Assembly: GCF_023630175.1 (NCBI RefSeq)
Contig: NZ_JALLIN010000020.1
Coordinates: forward strand, 59,261 to 123,260
Direction of reading: 5' to 3'
DNA from: Streptomyces cellostaticus
Lineage (GTDB): Bacteria > Actinomycetota > Actinomycetes > Streptomycetales > Streptomycetaceae
Length of the DNA: 64,000 nucleotides
Made by a program: the position numbers and the translations under genes. Shown in pieces: positions 16,755 to 25,432 of the stretch. Positions within the stretch are counted from its first letter, which is position 1. Each line of letters starts with the position of its first letter. The notes beneath the pieces were generated by a model, which was not told the origin of the DNA, did not search any database, and saw only the letters and a list, made by a program, of their open reading frames with translations.

Positions 16755-17918
16755 TCAGACCCGCATCGGCTGCGGGGACTCCCGGCGCAGGGGGTCGGGA
16801 CCGTCGTACTCGCGGATGACCTCGTAGCGGGTGTTGCGCTCCACCGGACGGAACCCGGCGTCGCGGATCAGGTCCAGCAGGTCCTCGCGGGTCAGCTTGT
16901 TCGGCGTGCCGTAGTTGTCGGCGTCGTGGGTGATCTTGTACTCGACCACCGAGCCGTCCATGTCGTCGGCGCCGTGCTGGAGGGCGAGCTGGGCGGTCTG
17001 CACGCCGTGCATCACCCAGAAGACCTTCACGTGCGGGACGTTGTCGAACAGCAGCCGGGAGACGGCGAACGTCTTCAGCGCCTCGGCGCCGGTCGCCATC
17101 TGCGTGCGCGCCTGGAGCCGGTTGCGGACCTTGCCGTCCTTCACGTCCACGAAGTCGTGCTGGTAGCGCAGCGGGATGAAGACCTGGAACCCGCCGGTCT
17201 CGTCCTGCAGTTCACGCAGCCGCAGCACGTGGTCGACGCGGTGCCGGGGCTCCTCGATGTGGCCGTAGAGCATGGTGCACGGGGTCTTCAGGCCCTTCTC
17301 GTGCGCCAGCCGGTGGATGCGGGACCAGTCCTCCCAGTGGGTGCGGTGGTCCACGATGTGCCGGCGGACCTCCCAGTCGAAGATCTCGGCGCCACCGCCG
17401 GTGAGGGACTCCAGGCCGGCGTCGATCAGCTCGTCGAGGATCTCGGAGGCGCTCAGCCCGGAGATGGTCTCGAAGTGGTGGATCTCCGTCGCCGTGAAGG
17501 CCTTCAGCGACACGTCCGGCAGGGCGGCCTTCAGCTCGCGCAGCGAACGCGGGTAGTACCGCCACGGCAGGTTCGGGTGCAGGCCGTTGACGATGTGCAG
17601 CTCGGTGAGGTTCTCCGACTCCATCGCCTTGGCGAGCTTGACGGCCTCCTCGATGCGCATCGTGTACGCGTCCTTCTCCCCCGGCTTGCGCTGGAAGGAG
17701 CAGTAGGCGCAGGAGGCCGTGCACACGTTGGTCATGTTGAGGTGCCGGTTGACGTTGAAGTGCACCACGTCACCGTTCTTGCGGGTGCGTACCTCGTGCG
17801 CCAGCCCGCCCAGCCAGGCCAGGTCGTCCGACTCGTACAGCGCGATGCCGTCCTCGCGGGACAGCCGCTCGCCGGAGCGGACCTTCTCCTCCAGCTCGCG
17901 CTTGAGCCCGACGTCCAT
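16755..17918 (-). CDS. mqnE: Aminofutalosine synthase MqnE
   Basis: 387-aa radical SAM enzyme that joins 3-enolpyruvylbenzoate (the MqnA product) to S-adenosylmethionine to give aminofutalosine. The cluster motif CTASCAYC has cysteines at 66, 70 and 73. It is followed by the MqnE-typical QRKPGEKDAYTM, HIVNGLHPNLPWRYYP, TATEIHHFE and LTGGGAEIF. The ATG at 17918 has GGAGAAAGG upstream. It is encoded in the same direction as the Lrp regulator, ubiX, the prenyltransferase and ubiD, which groups most late menaquinone genes in 16.7-21.7 kb. Confidence 0.94.
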   Translation of the reverse strand: MDVGLKRELEEKVRSGERLSREDGIALYESDDLAWLGGLAHEVRTRKNGDVVHFNVNRHLNMTNVCTASCAYCSFQRKPGEKDAYTMRIEEAVKLAKAMESENLTELHIVNGLHPNLPWRYYPRSLRELKAALPDVSLKAFTATEIHHFETISGLSASEILDELIDAGLESLTGGGAEIFDWEVRRHIVDHRTHWEDWSRIHRLAHEKGLKTPCTMLYGHIEEPRHRVDHVLRLRELQDETGGFQVFIPLRYQHDFVDVKDGKVRNRLQARTQMATGAEALKTFAVSRLLFDNVPHVKVFWVMHGVQTAQLALQHGADDMDGSVVEYKITHDADNYGTPNKLTREDLLDLIRDAGFRPVERNTRYEVIREYDGPDPLRRESPQPMRV

Positions 17919-18122
17919 GCCTACACCTTTCTCCGACAGCCCGACCAACGGTATCCCCAGTGCCCCGACGGGCGACGTTCGCCCCGTCGGAACGTCCGGC
18001 ACGCACTCCCGACGCAACCGCGCCCCGCCTCGACGGGCGAACACCGCCCGCCGCGGCACCAGGGCCGGTGGCGAGAGTCCCGTCGTCCGCCCGCGGGGCG
18101 GGCGGGACCTTCGCGACAGGCC

Positions 18123-18578
18123 CTAGACCTCCTCGGGCAGTTCCCCGACCCGGTTCTCCCACTTCGTGGACAGCACGACGGTGGTACGGGTCCGGGACAC
18201 GCCCTTGGTCCCGCTCAGCCGCCGGATCGTCCGCTCCAGGCCGTCCACGTCCGTGGAGCGCACCTTGAGCATGAACGAGTCGTCGCCGGCGATGAACCAG
18301 CAGTCCTCGATCTCCGGCAGGTCCCGCAGCCGCTGCGCCACGTCCTCGTGGTCGGCGGCGTCGGACAGCGAGATGCCGATCAGCGCGATCACGCCGAGGC
18401 CGAGCGAGGCCGAGTCCACGGTGGCGCGGTACCCGGTGATGACGCCGGCCGCCTCCAGCCGGTTGATGCGGTCGGTGACACTGGGTCCCGACAGGCCGAC
18501 GAGGCGCCCCAGCTCCGCGTAGGAGGCCCGGCCGTTCTCTCTCAGGGCCTGGATGAGCTGCCTGTCCACCGCGTCCAT
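18123..18578 (-). CDS. Lrp/AsnC-family transcriptional regulator
   Basis: 151 aa: an N-terminal winged helix (MDAVDRQLIQALRENGRASYAELG, then GPSVTDRINRLEAAG) and a C-terminal RAM/AsnC ligand domain ending in VVLSTKWENR. The ATG at 18578 has GGAAGG about 11 nt upstream. It sits between mqnE and ubiX in the same orientation, so control of menaquinone genes is plausible, but no binding site was identified. The effector is normally an amino acid in this family. Confidence 0.9.
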   Translation of the reverse strand: MDAVDRQLIQALRENGRASYAELGRLVGLSGPSVTDRINRLEAAGVITGYRATVDSASLGLGVIALIGISLSDAADHEDVAQRLRDLPEIEDCWFIAGDDSFMLKVRSTDVDGLERTIRRLSGTKGVSRTRTTVVLSTKWENRVGELPEEV

Positions 18579-18639
18579 GCGATCGAAGCCTTCCGCTGAA
18601 TAGTTCCCGAAGTGATGAGAGGTACTGCGACCCGCCCGG

Positions 18640-19314
18640 CTACCGGCCCGCTGCGCCGCCGCCCAGTTCGCCCTTCCAGCGCCGGTACAGGCCGTGCCCG
18701 ACGCCCGCCGCGTCCAGCACCCGGCCGGCGACGAAGTCCACGAGGTCCTGGATGTGCGTGGCACCCGCGTAGAAGGCGGGCGAGGCCGGCACCACGCTCG
18801 CGCCGGCGTCGTCCAGGGCGACCAGGTGACGCAGGGTCTGGCCGTTCAGGGGGGTCTCCCGTACGGCCACGACGAGCGGCCGGCGCTCCTTCAGTGTGAC
18901 GCTCGCCGCGCGCTGCAGCAGGTCCTTGGAGAGGCCGAGGGCCACACCGGCGACACAGGCCGTGGACGCCGGGACGATCAGCATCCCCCGCGCCGGGTAC
19001 GACCCCGACGACGGTCCGGCCGCGAGGTCCCCCGCGCCCCAGTACCGCACTCCGGCGATGTCCACCTGGAACGTCCCGGGCTTGCCGTCGGCCCCCCTGG
19101 ACAGCCATTCCCGCAGGTCCTCCTGCCAGTGGGCGTCCCGGAACGAGATCCCCGTCTCGTCCAGCAGGGTCAGCCGCGAGGCCCGGCTGACCACCAGGTC
19201 GACCGCCTCACCGGCGTCCAGCAGCGCCCGCAGCACGGCTGCCGCGTACGGCGTGCCGGAAGCTCCGGAGACCCCCACGATCCAAGGCGCGCGCTGCGTT
19301 TCTCCTGCGTTCAC
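18640..19314 (-). CDS. ubiX: UbiX-family flavin prenyltransferase
   Basis: 224-aa flavoprotein that makes prenylated FMN for UbiD-type decarboxylases. Motifs: IVGVSGASGTPYAAAVL at the N-terminus (FMN site), LIVPASTACVAGVALG in the middle and LVVAVRETPLN towards the C-terminus, all hallmark UbiX sequences. The start is GTG 19314. It stands 70 bp downstream of the prenyltransferase gene, with ubiD just beyond, which fits cofactor supply for that UbiD. In the futalosine route this role is sometimes called MqnM. Confidence 0.92.
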   Translation of the reverse strand: MNAGETQRAPWIVGVSGASGTPYAAAVLRALLDAGEAVDLVVSRASRLTLLDETGISFRDAHWQEDLREWLSRGADGKPGTFQVDIAGVRYWGAGDLAAGPSSGSYPARGMLIVPASTACVAGVALGLSKDLLQRAASVTLKERRPLVVAVRETPLNGQTLRHLVALDDAGASVVPASPAFYAGATHIQDLVDFVAGRVLDAAGVGHGLYRRWKGELGGGAAGR

Positions 19315-19383
19315 ACCTTGAGCGTACCGGCGGACCGATTCGTGTTCAGGGCGGGTCGGCCCGACCGCGGCGCCGTGCCCCGC

Positions 19384-20286
19384 TCAGGGCGCCAGACCCC
19401 GCACCAGCAGGTCCAGCAGAGCGCACACGAACAGGGCGATACCGATGAAACCGTTGACGCTGAAGAACGCCCTGTTCACGCGGGACAGGTCGTGCGGGCG
19501 GACGATGGTGTGCTCGTAGCCGAAGGCACCCGCCACGACGACAAGGCCCAGCCAGAAGAACGCGCCCGCGTGGGTGGCGAGGCCGTACCAGACGAACAGG
19601 GCCGTGGTGACGGTGTGGCAGGCGCGGGCGCCCCAGACGGCGGCGGGGACGCCGAAACGGGCCGGGACCGACCTGACGCCGATCTCGCGGTCGGTCTCGA
19701 CGTCCTGGCAGGCGTAGATCAGGTCGAAGCCGCCGATCCAGATGCCGACGGCGAGCCCGAGGATCACCGCGTTCCAGGACCACTCCCCGGTGATCGCCAG
19801 CCAGCCGCCGACCGGGCCCATCGCCTGGGCCAGCCCCAGGATGGCCTGCGGGAAGTCGGTGAACCGCTTGCCGTACGGGTAGACCACCATCGGGATCACG
19901 GCGACGGGCGCCAGGGCCAGGCACAGCGGGTTCAGCAGGGCCGCGGCGCCCAGGAACACCACGAGCGCGACCAGGGCGCCGGTCCAGGCGTGCCGCACCG
20001 ACATCGCGCCGGTGACCAGCTCGCGGTGGGCCGTGCGCGGATTGCGGGCGTCGATCTCGCGGTCGATGATCCGGTTGACCGCCATCGCGAACGTGCGCAG
20101 GCCCACCATGCAGACCGTGACCAGCAGGAGCCGGCCCCAGTGGATGTTCCGGTCGAGCTGGAACATCGCGGTGAGGGCGGCGATGTAGGCGAAGGGGAGC
20201 GCGAAGACCGAGTGCTCGATCATCACCAGGCGCAGGAACGCCTTGGTGCGGCCGGGCCGCGGGAGGGCCGCGGAGGCGCTGCTCAC
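19384..20286 (-). CDS. mqnP: UbiA-type menaquinone prenyltransferase (MqnP)
   Basis: 300-aa integral membrane prenyltransferase that attaches the polyprenyl tail to the carboxynaphthoquinone. The two Asp-rich motifs are NRIIDREIDARNPRTAHREL (first) and CQDVETDREIGVRS (second); about eight hydrophobic segments surround them. The start is GTG 20286, which overlaps the ubiD stop as GTGA, indicating translational coupling. The pairing with UbiD/UbiX and MqnE supports the menaquinone role over ubiquinone, which actinobacteria lack. Confidence 0.88.
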   Translation of the reverse strand: MSSASAALPRPGRTKAFLRLVMIEHSVFALPFAYIAALTAMFQLDRNIHWGRLLLVTVCMVGLRTFAMAVNRIIDREIDARNPRTAHRELVTGAMSVRHAWTGALVALVVFLGAAALLNPLCLALAPVAVIPMVVYPYGKRFTDFPQAILGLAQAMGPVGGWLAITGEWSWNAVILGLAVGIWIGGFDLIYACQDVETDREIGVRSVPARFGVPAAVWGARACHTVTTALFVWYGLATHAGAFFWLGLVVVAGAFGYEHTIVRPHDLSRVNRAFFSVNGFIGIALFVCALLDLLVRGLAP

Positions 20287-21740
20287 AGGCCGTACTCCTT
20301 CCAGCGGCGGTCCACCAGGGCCGCCGTATCCGGGTCCGACAGGACCATCTCCGGCCATCCGCCGTCCCTCGTGTAGCCCTCCTCGGGCCACTTCCTGGTC
20401 GCGTCGATGCCCGCCTTGCCGCCCCAGAACTGCTGGTAGGAGGCGTGGTCCAGGTGATCGACGGGGCCCTCCACGACCGTGAGGTCGCGGGCGTAGTCCG
20501 TGTTGCCGAGGGCGCGCCAGGCGACCTCGTGCAGGTCGTGCACGTCGCAGTCGGCGTCCACGACCACGATCAGTTTGGTCAGGGACATCATGTGTGCCCC
20601 CCAGATCGCGTGCATCACCTTCTGCGCGTGCTTGGGGTACTTCTTGTCGATCGAGACGATCGCGCAGTTGTGGAAACCGCCGGCCTCGGGCAGGTGGTAG
20701 TCCACGATGTCCGGGACGATGATCTTCAGCAGCGGCAGGAAGAAGCGCTCCGTGGCGCGGCCGAGGGGGCCGTCCTCGGTGGGCGGCCTGCCGACCACGA
20801 TCGACTGCAGCAGCGGCCGCTTGCGCATCGTCACGCAGTCGATGGTCAGTGCCGGGAACGGCTCCTGCGGGGTGTAGAAGCCGGTGTGGTCGCCGAAGGG
20901 GCCCTCCGGGAGCATCTCGCCGGGCTCCAGCCAGCCCTCCAGCACGACCTCGGCGTTGGCGGGGACCTGGAGCGGGACCGTCCTGCAGTCGACCATCTCG
21001 GTCCGCCTGCCCGCGAGGAACCCGGCGAACAGGTACTCGTCGATGTCGCCGGGCAGTGGCGCCGTCGAGGCGTAGGTCACGGCGGGCGGGCAGCCGAAGG
21101 CGATGGCGACGGGCAGTCGTTCGCCGCGCCGGGCCGCCACCTGGTAGTGGTTCCGGCTGTCCTTGTGGATCTGCCAGTGCATGCCGATGGTCCGCTTGTC
21201 GTGCCGCTGCAGGCGGTACAGGCCGAGGTTGCGGATGCCGGTCTCGGGGTCCTTGGTGTGGGTCAGGCCCAGGTTGAAGAAGGACCCGCCGTCCTGCGGC
21301 CAGGTGAACAGGGCCGGGAGCCGGTCGAGGTCCACCTCGTCGCCGTGCAGCACGACCTCCTGCACCGGCGCGTGGTCGGGCTTCACCTTCTTCGGCGGCA
21401 CGTGCGCCATCGCGCCGAGCTTCCCGAACGCCTCGCGCACGCCCATGAATCCGTGCGGCAGCTCGGGCCGCAGCAGCCCGCCGATCTTCTCGGAGATCTC
21501 GCCGTACGACTTCAGGCCGAGCGCCTTCAGCAGCCGCCGGTCGGTGCCGAAGACGTTCATCGCGAGGGGCATCGCGGAGCCCTTCACGTTCTCGAACAGC
21601 AGCGCGGGGCCGCCCGACTTCTGGACCCGGTCGACGATCTCCCCGACCTCCAGGTACGGATCGACCTCGGCCTTGATGCGCTTGAGGTCTCCCTCGCGCT
21701 CCAGCGCCCTGAGCAGGGAGCGAAGATCGTCGTAAGCCAT
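20283..21740 (-). CDS. mqnL: UbiD-family menaquinone decarboxylase (MqnL)
   Basis: 485-aa prenyl-FMN-dependent decarboxylase of late menaquinone synthesis. Features: SGGPALLFENVKGS, NLGLYRLQRHDKRTIGMHWQ, VAIAFGCPP, EGPFGDHTGFYTP (around the catalytic Glu/Arg region) and HNCAIVSIDKKYPKHA. The start is ATG 21740 (MAYDDLRSLLRALE). No strong ribosome site is seen, and GATACT lies 7-8 nt upstream, so the mRNA may have little or no leader. It overlaps the prenyltransferase gene by 4 nt. Confidence 0.9.
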   Translation of the reverse strand: MAYDDLRSLLRALEREGDLKRIKAEVDPYLEVGEIVDRVQKSGGPALLFENVKGSAMPLAMNVFGTDRRLLKALGLKSYGEISEKIGGLLRPELPHGFMGVREAFGKLGAMAHVPPKKVKPDHAPVQEVVLHGDEVDLDRLPALFTWPQDGGSFFNLGLTHTKDPETGIRNLGLYRLQRHDKRTIGMHWQIHKDSRNHYQVAARRGERLPVAIAFGCPPAVTYASTAPLPGDIDEYLFAGFLAGRRTEMVDCRTVPLQVPANAEVVLEGWLEPGEMLPEGPFGDHTGFYTPQEPFPALTIDCVTMRKRPLLQSIVVGRPPTEDGPLGRATERFFLPLLKIIVPDIVDYHLPEAGGFHNCAIVSIDKKYPKHAQKVMHAIWGAHMMSLTKLIVVVDADCDVHDLHEVAWRALGNTDYARDLTVVEGPVDHLDHASYQQFWGGKAGIDATRKWPEEGYTRDGGWPEMVLSDPDTAALVDRRWKEYGL

Positions 21741-21894
21741 GCGCCCCAGTATCGCCGACGTACCGCTTTGTCCCGCGCCCGCCCCCGCCCGGCCGTGGGG
21801 GCGCAGGGGCGCGACCCCCGGGCCGGCACGGCCGTCACCCGATAGCCTGGGCTCGTCGCCGGGGCCGTCCCACACCTTGGGGAGATCGCACGTC

Positions 21895-22200
21895 ATGCTC
21901 AGGTATCTGCCGGTCCTGCTGGTGCTGGCACTGTGGATCCACGCCTTCGTCGACTGCCTGAACACCCCCGAGGAAGAGGTGCGCCACCTGCCGAAGGGCG
22001 TGTGGCTGCTCGTCGTGCTGCTCTCCGGCTGGATGCTGGTGGGCCCGGTGGCCTGGCTGGTCGCCGGCCGGGTTCGGCAGTCGGCCGCCGCGAACGGCGG
22101 CACGGCCGCCGGGCGGGGTCCGGACTCGGGCTGGGTCGCCCCCGACGACAATCCCGAGTTCCTGAAGTCCCTCGAGCGGGACGACCCCGGGAGCGGCTGA
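21895..22200 (+). CDS. Small membrane protein with phospholipase D-nuclease N-terminal-like domain
   Basis: 101 aa with two transmembrane helices (about 3-20 and 42-62) separated by CLNTPEEEVRHLPKGVW. This layout is typical of the PLDc_N domain found alone in actinobacterial membrane proteins. The tail is hydrophilic and ends DNPEFLKSLERDDPGSG, a short conserved motif in such proteins. GGGGAG precedes the ATG at 21895. It is divergent from ubiD; function is unknown. Confidence 0.8.
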   Translation: MLRYLPVLLVLALWIHAFVDCLNTPEEEVRHLPKGVWLLVVLLSGWMLVGPVAWLVAGRVRQSAAANGGTAAGRGPDSGWVAPDDNPEFLKSLERDDPGSG

Positions 22201-22356
22201 TCCCGCGGCACCGGACCGGCCCGTCACCCTCGGGGGGCGAGGCCGAGGCGCCGACGCCGCGGGCGGCCGCCGGGCCGGTCCGGAAGGCGGGCGCCGGGGC
22301 GTGCTGCCGGTGCGCGCGTCGGCGCCGCCGACGGGCGCGGGCCGACGCGCGCAGGG

Positions 22357-22680
22357 TCAGTCGCCCCGGAGCACCAGGTCGAGCAGTCCGGGGAAGCGGG
22401 CGTCGAACTCCGCCCGCCGCAGCCGGTTCACCCGCTTCGGGCCCTCGTCGCGCTGCTCCACGAGACCGGCGCCGCGCAGCACCGCGAAGTGATGGCTGAG
22501 GGCCGCCTTGCCGACCGGCACGTCGAAACTGCCGCAGCTACGGGACCAGTCGGCGGAACCGGCCAGTTCCCGGACGAGCGTGAGGCGCACCGGGTCGGCC
22601 AGCGCGGCGAGCGCGGCGGGCACGGGCACCTCGTCGGGGTGGGTGTGCTCCGGGGCGGCCCGGTGACTGCTCGCGGCCAT
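22357..22680 (-). CDS. ArsR-type helix-turn-helix regulator
   Basis: 107 aa with a single winged helix: LADPVRLTLVREL, then VGKAALSHHFAVLRGAGLVEQRDEGPKRVNRL. No metal-binding cysteine cluster of the ArsR/SmtB type is present (one Cys only, in SRSCGSF), so redox or small-molecule sensing is more likely than metal sensing. The ATG at 22680 follows GGCGAGGAG. It is divergent from the quinone oxidoreductase gene, and the palindromic site between them is the probable operator. Confidence 0.88.
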   Translation of the reverse strand: MAASSHRAAPEHTHPDEVPVPAALAALADPVRLTLVRELAGSADWSRSCGSFDVPVGKAALSHHFAVLRGAGLVEQRDEGPKRVNRLRRAEFDARFPGLLDLVLRGD

Positions 22681-22737
22681 GCCGTTCTCCTCGCCGCGGG
22701 GCCGGCCCCGCACCGTTCCCGCTCGTTCCCGCTTGCC

Positions 22738-22774
22738 GAGTGTTCGATGAGAAGCATACACTCATGAGTGTTCG
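22738..22774. promoter_or_regulatory. Palindromic operator between arsR-type gene and oxidoreductase
   Basis: ACACTCATGAGTGT (22758-22771) is a perfect 14-bp palindrome, and GAGTGTTCG occurs twice (22738-22746 and 22766-22774), 28 bp apart. The patch is AT-rich and lies midway between the two divergent genes, as expected for autoregulation plus repression of the oxidoreductase. Confidence 0.65.
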
Positions 22775-22811
22775 CTTTTCGTTGAACATCGACCCGAACG
22801 GGGAGTCCGGC

Positions 22812-23786
22812 ATGCGCGCGATCGAGTTCCAGCGGTACGGCGGTCCCGAGGTGCTGACGGCGGTGGCGGCCGAGGCGCCCGGGCCGGGACCCGGGCAGGT
22901 GAGCGTCGACGTGGCCTGGGCGGGCGTCAACTTCGCCGACCTCAAGGCGCGTTCGGAGGGCTACCGGGTGCCGCGGCTGCCGTTCGTCCCCGGCCTGGAG
23001 GTCTCCGGCCGGGTCCGGGCGCTCGGCCCCGGCGTCACGGGCCTGTCCGTCGGCCAGGAGGTGGCGGCCCTCACCGAGGGCGGGGCGTACGCGGAGGTGG
23101 TGGTGGCCGAGGCGGCGACCGTCTTCCCGCTCCCGGACGGCATGGACCTTCGCACGGCGGCGGCCCTCCCGACGGTCCTGCCCACGGCCTACGCCCTGCT
23201 GCACTCCGTGGGCCGGCTCCAGCCCGGCGGGACGGTGCTCGTCCAGGGCGCGGCCGGCGGAGTCGGCACGGCGGTGGGCCAGTTGGCGCGAGCGGCGGGC
23301 GCCGGCGCGGTGTACGGAGTGGTGTCCCGCGCGGCCAAGGCGGCCCACGCCAAGGAGTACGGCTACGACGAGGTGTTCACCGGCGACTTCCGGCAGCGGG
23401 TGCGGGAGGCGACCGGCGGCCGGGGCGTGGACCTGGTGCTGGACCCCGTCGGCGGTGACACCCTGCGCGACGGCCTGGCCTCGCTGGCCGTCTTCGGCCG
23501 CCTGGTCTCCTTCGGCAACGCGAGCTCGGCCGAGCCGTGGTCCGTCGGCCCGCCCGAGCTGTACCCGCTGGGCGCCTCCGTCTCCGGGTTCTCGATCCTG
23601 GCCCTCGCCGGCACGGCCCCGGCCGAGCTGCGCCGCCTGACCGCAGCGGCCTTCGCGAAGGTGGCCGACGGCACGGTGTCGCTGCCGGTGACGGCCGAGT
23701 TCGCACTGGAGGAGGCGGCGGACGCGCACCGTCTGATGGGCGCCCGCACGAGCACGGGCAAGCTGCTGCTGCGCGTGGGGGCCTGA
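22812..23786 (+). CDS. NADPH:quinone oxidoreductase (medium-chain dehydrogenase/reductase)
   Basis: 324-aa zinc-independent MDR enzyme (QOR type). It starts MRAIEFQRYGGPEVL at ATG 22812 after GGGGAG. The nucleotide-binding site is VLVQGAAGGVGTAVGQLARA, and the later GRGVDLVLDPVGGDTL is typical of the family. No catalytic zinc ligands are visible. An upstream in-frame ATG at 22764 lies inside the palindromic operator and is rejected. It is probably repressed by the divergent ArsR-type protein; a role in electrophile or quinone detoxification is likely. Confidence 0.9.
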   Translation: MRAIEFQRYGGPEVLTAVAAEAPGPGPGQVSVDVAWAGVNFADLKARSEGYRVPRLPFVPGLEVSGRVRALGPGVTGLSVGQEVAALTEGGAYAEVVVAEAATVFPLPDGMDLRTAAALPTVLPTAYALLHSVGRLQPGGTVLVQGAAGGVGTAVGQLARAAGAGAVYGVVSRAAKAAHAKEYGYDEVFTGDFRQRVREATGGRGVDLVLDPVGGDTLRDGLASLAVFGRLVSFGNASSAEPWSVGPPELYPLGASVSGFSILALAGTAPAELRRLTAAAFAKVADGTVSLPVTAEFALEEAADAHRLMGARTSTGKLLLRVGA

Positions 23787-23856
23787 GAGCCCGGGTGGGG
23801 CCCGGGTGCCCGTCGCCGCGATCCCGCCGCCGCCCGCGACGGACGGCCGCGCGGCG

Positions 23857-24306
23857 TCAGGTGTACTGCCCGGGCAGGGGCTCCGACGCCTCCCGGTCGG
23901 GTGGCGGGGACGGGGTGCCCAGGTTGCCGATCATGCGCTCGAACCTGGTGCGCCAGGCCGTCTCCGCCCCGCCCTCGCCCTGGTACTCGTGGGTGAAGCG
24001 CAGCACGCACCCGCCCTGCCGCTCACGCTCCAGGTGGAACCGCAGCCGGCCGCCCGTCACGGCGTACTCGGCGACCCGGTCCACGTCCCACGCGGTGACC
24101 CGGCCGGCCCCCAGGTCCCGGAAGGCGACCTCGCCGTCGAGTCTGGGCTCGAGAACGTCGACGGCGGTGAGCCAGCCCCCGAGTCCCGCGGGCGTGGCCA
24201 CCGCCGTCCAGACCTCTTCCATGGTCCTCGGGAGCCGCACCAGGAAGTGGAGTATGTGCGTGTTCCCGTGCGTCTGGCTGATGCCCTGTTCGATGGAACC
24301 GCTCAT
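23857..24306 (-). CDS. SRPBCC/AHSA1-like domain protein
   Basis: 149 aa with the activator-of-Hsp90-like START fold pattern: LVRLPRTMEEVWTAVATPAGLGGWLT at the N-terminus, VAFRDLGAGRVTAWDVDRV in the middle and GCVLRFTHEY in the C-terminal strand. The family binds small lipophilic ligands or acts in polyketide-like cyclisation, but most members are uncharacterised. The ATG at 24306 lies 26 bp downstream of ccsB, so it may be the last cistron of the cytochrome maturation operon. Confidence 0.82.
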   Translation of the reverse strand: MSGSIEQGISQTHGNTHILHFLVRLPRTMEEVWTAVATPAGLGGWLTAVDVLEPRLDGEVAFRDLGAGRVTAWDVDRVAEYAVTGGRLRFHLERERQGGCVLRFTHEYQGEGGAETAWRTRFERMIGNLGTPSPPPDREASEPLPGQYT

Positions 24307-24331
24307 GGCACCAGTGTCACCGACGGGGCGT

Positions 24332-25432
24332 TCACACGCCCGCGTACGAGTGCTTGCCGGTGACGAAGATGTTGACGCCGTAATAGTTGAACAGCCAGCA
24401 ACCGAACGCGATCAGCGCCAGGTAGGCGGCCTTGCGGCCCTTCCAGCCGGCCGTGGCCCGCGCGTGCAGGTAGCAGGCGTAGGCGATCCAGGTGATGAAG
24501 GACCAGGTCTCCTTGGGGTCCCAGTTCCAGTAGCGGCCCCAGGCGTCGCCCGCCCAGATCGCGCCCGCGATGATCGTGAAGGTCCACAGCGGGAAGACGG
24601 CCGCGTTCACGCGGTAGGCGAACTTGTCCAGCGAGGCCGAGGCGGGCAGCCGCTCCAGCACCGAGCGCGCGAAGGCTCCGGGCTTGCCCCCGGACTCCAG
24701 CTTGCTCTCGTAGGAGTCCTTGAACAGGTAGAGGATCGTGGCGACCGCGCCGACGTAGAACACCGCGCCGCAGAAGATCGCGGTGGACACGTGGATGTAC
24801 AGCCAGTAGGAGTGCAGCGCCGGGACGAGCTGGTCGCTGGCGGTGTACAGCACGGTCACGGCCAGACCGAGGTCCAGCAGGACGGTGGTGACCAGGAACA
24901 GGCCGAGCCAGCGCACGTTCTTCCGCAGCGCCAGCAGCGCGAGGTACACGCCGACGGCGACCGTGGAGAAGGTGATGTTGAACTCGTACATGTTGCCCCA
25001 CGGCGCCCGCTCCACGGAGGCCGCGCGGGCGACGACGCCGGCGAGCTCCACGAGGAAGGCGAGCACGGTGAGCGAGACGGCGATCCGGCCGTACATGTCG
25101 CCCTGCTCGTCACCGCCGTGCGCGCCGGGCCCGTCCGGCACGTCCCGCGCACCGGACGCGGAGCGCACGACGACCTTCGGCCGCTCCAGGACGGCGGTCG
25201 CGCCGGCGCTCCTGACGGTGACGGCGGGCGCGCCCGCCCCGCGTTCGGCGCCGGCGGTCAGCGCGGCGGCCGTACGGCCGACCTTGCTGCGGCTGCCGAA
25301 CAGCCACTCCGTGATGTACGCGAAGAAGGCCAGCGTGTAGACGGCCATGGACGAGTAGATCAGTGTGTTGCTGACGCTCGCCAGGTGTTCGTTGGTCGCG
25401 GCGGCGAGCTCGGTTGCGGCGGCGAGAGTCAC
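24332..25432 (-). CDS. ccsB: Cytochrome c biogenesis protein CcsB/ResC (heme handling)
   Basis: 366-aa membrane protein of the system II heme-delivery and lyase complex. The tryptophan-rich heme motif WGRYWNWDPKETWSFITW lies near residue 310. Histidine-bearing helices (HSYWLYIHVSTAIFCGAVF) precede it. A hydrophilic insert of about 55 residues separates the first helix from the core. The GTG start overlaps the resB stop by 4 nt (25429-25432), which implies translational coupling and a 1:1 complex. Confidence 0.94.
   Translation of the reverse strand: MTLAAATELAAATNEHLASVSNTLIYSSMAVYTLAFFAYITEWLFGSRSKVGRTAAALTAGAERGAGAPAVTVRSAGATAVLERPKVVVRSASGARDVPDGPGAHGGDEQGDMYGRIAVSLTVLAFLVELAGVVARAASVERAPWGNMYEFNITFSTVAVGVYLALLALRKNVRWLGLFLVTTVLLDLGLAVTVLYTASDQLVPALHSYWLYIHVSTAIFCGAVFYVGAVATILYLFKDSYESKLESGGKPGAFARSVLERLPASASLDKFAYRVNAAVFPLWTFTIIAGAIWAGDAWGRYWNWDPKETWSFITWIAYACYLHARATAGWKGRKAAYLALIAFGCWLFNYYGVNIFVTGKHSYAGV

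Noticed and set aside
22740..22811. N-terminal extension of the quinone oxidoreductase from an upstream ATG
   Set aside because: It would run through the palindromic operator and add residues absent from the family; ATG 22812 has GGGGAG at good spacing.
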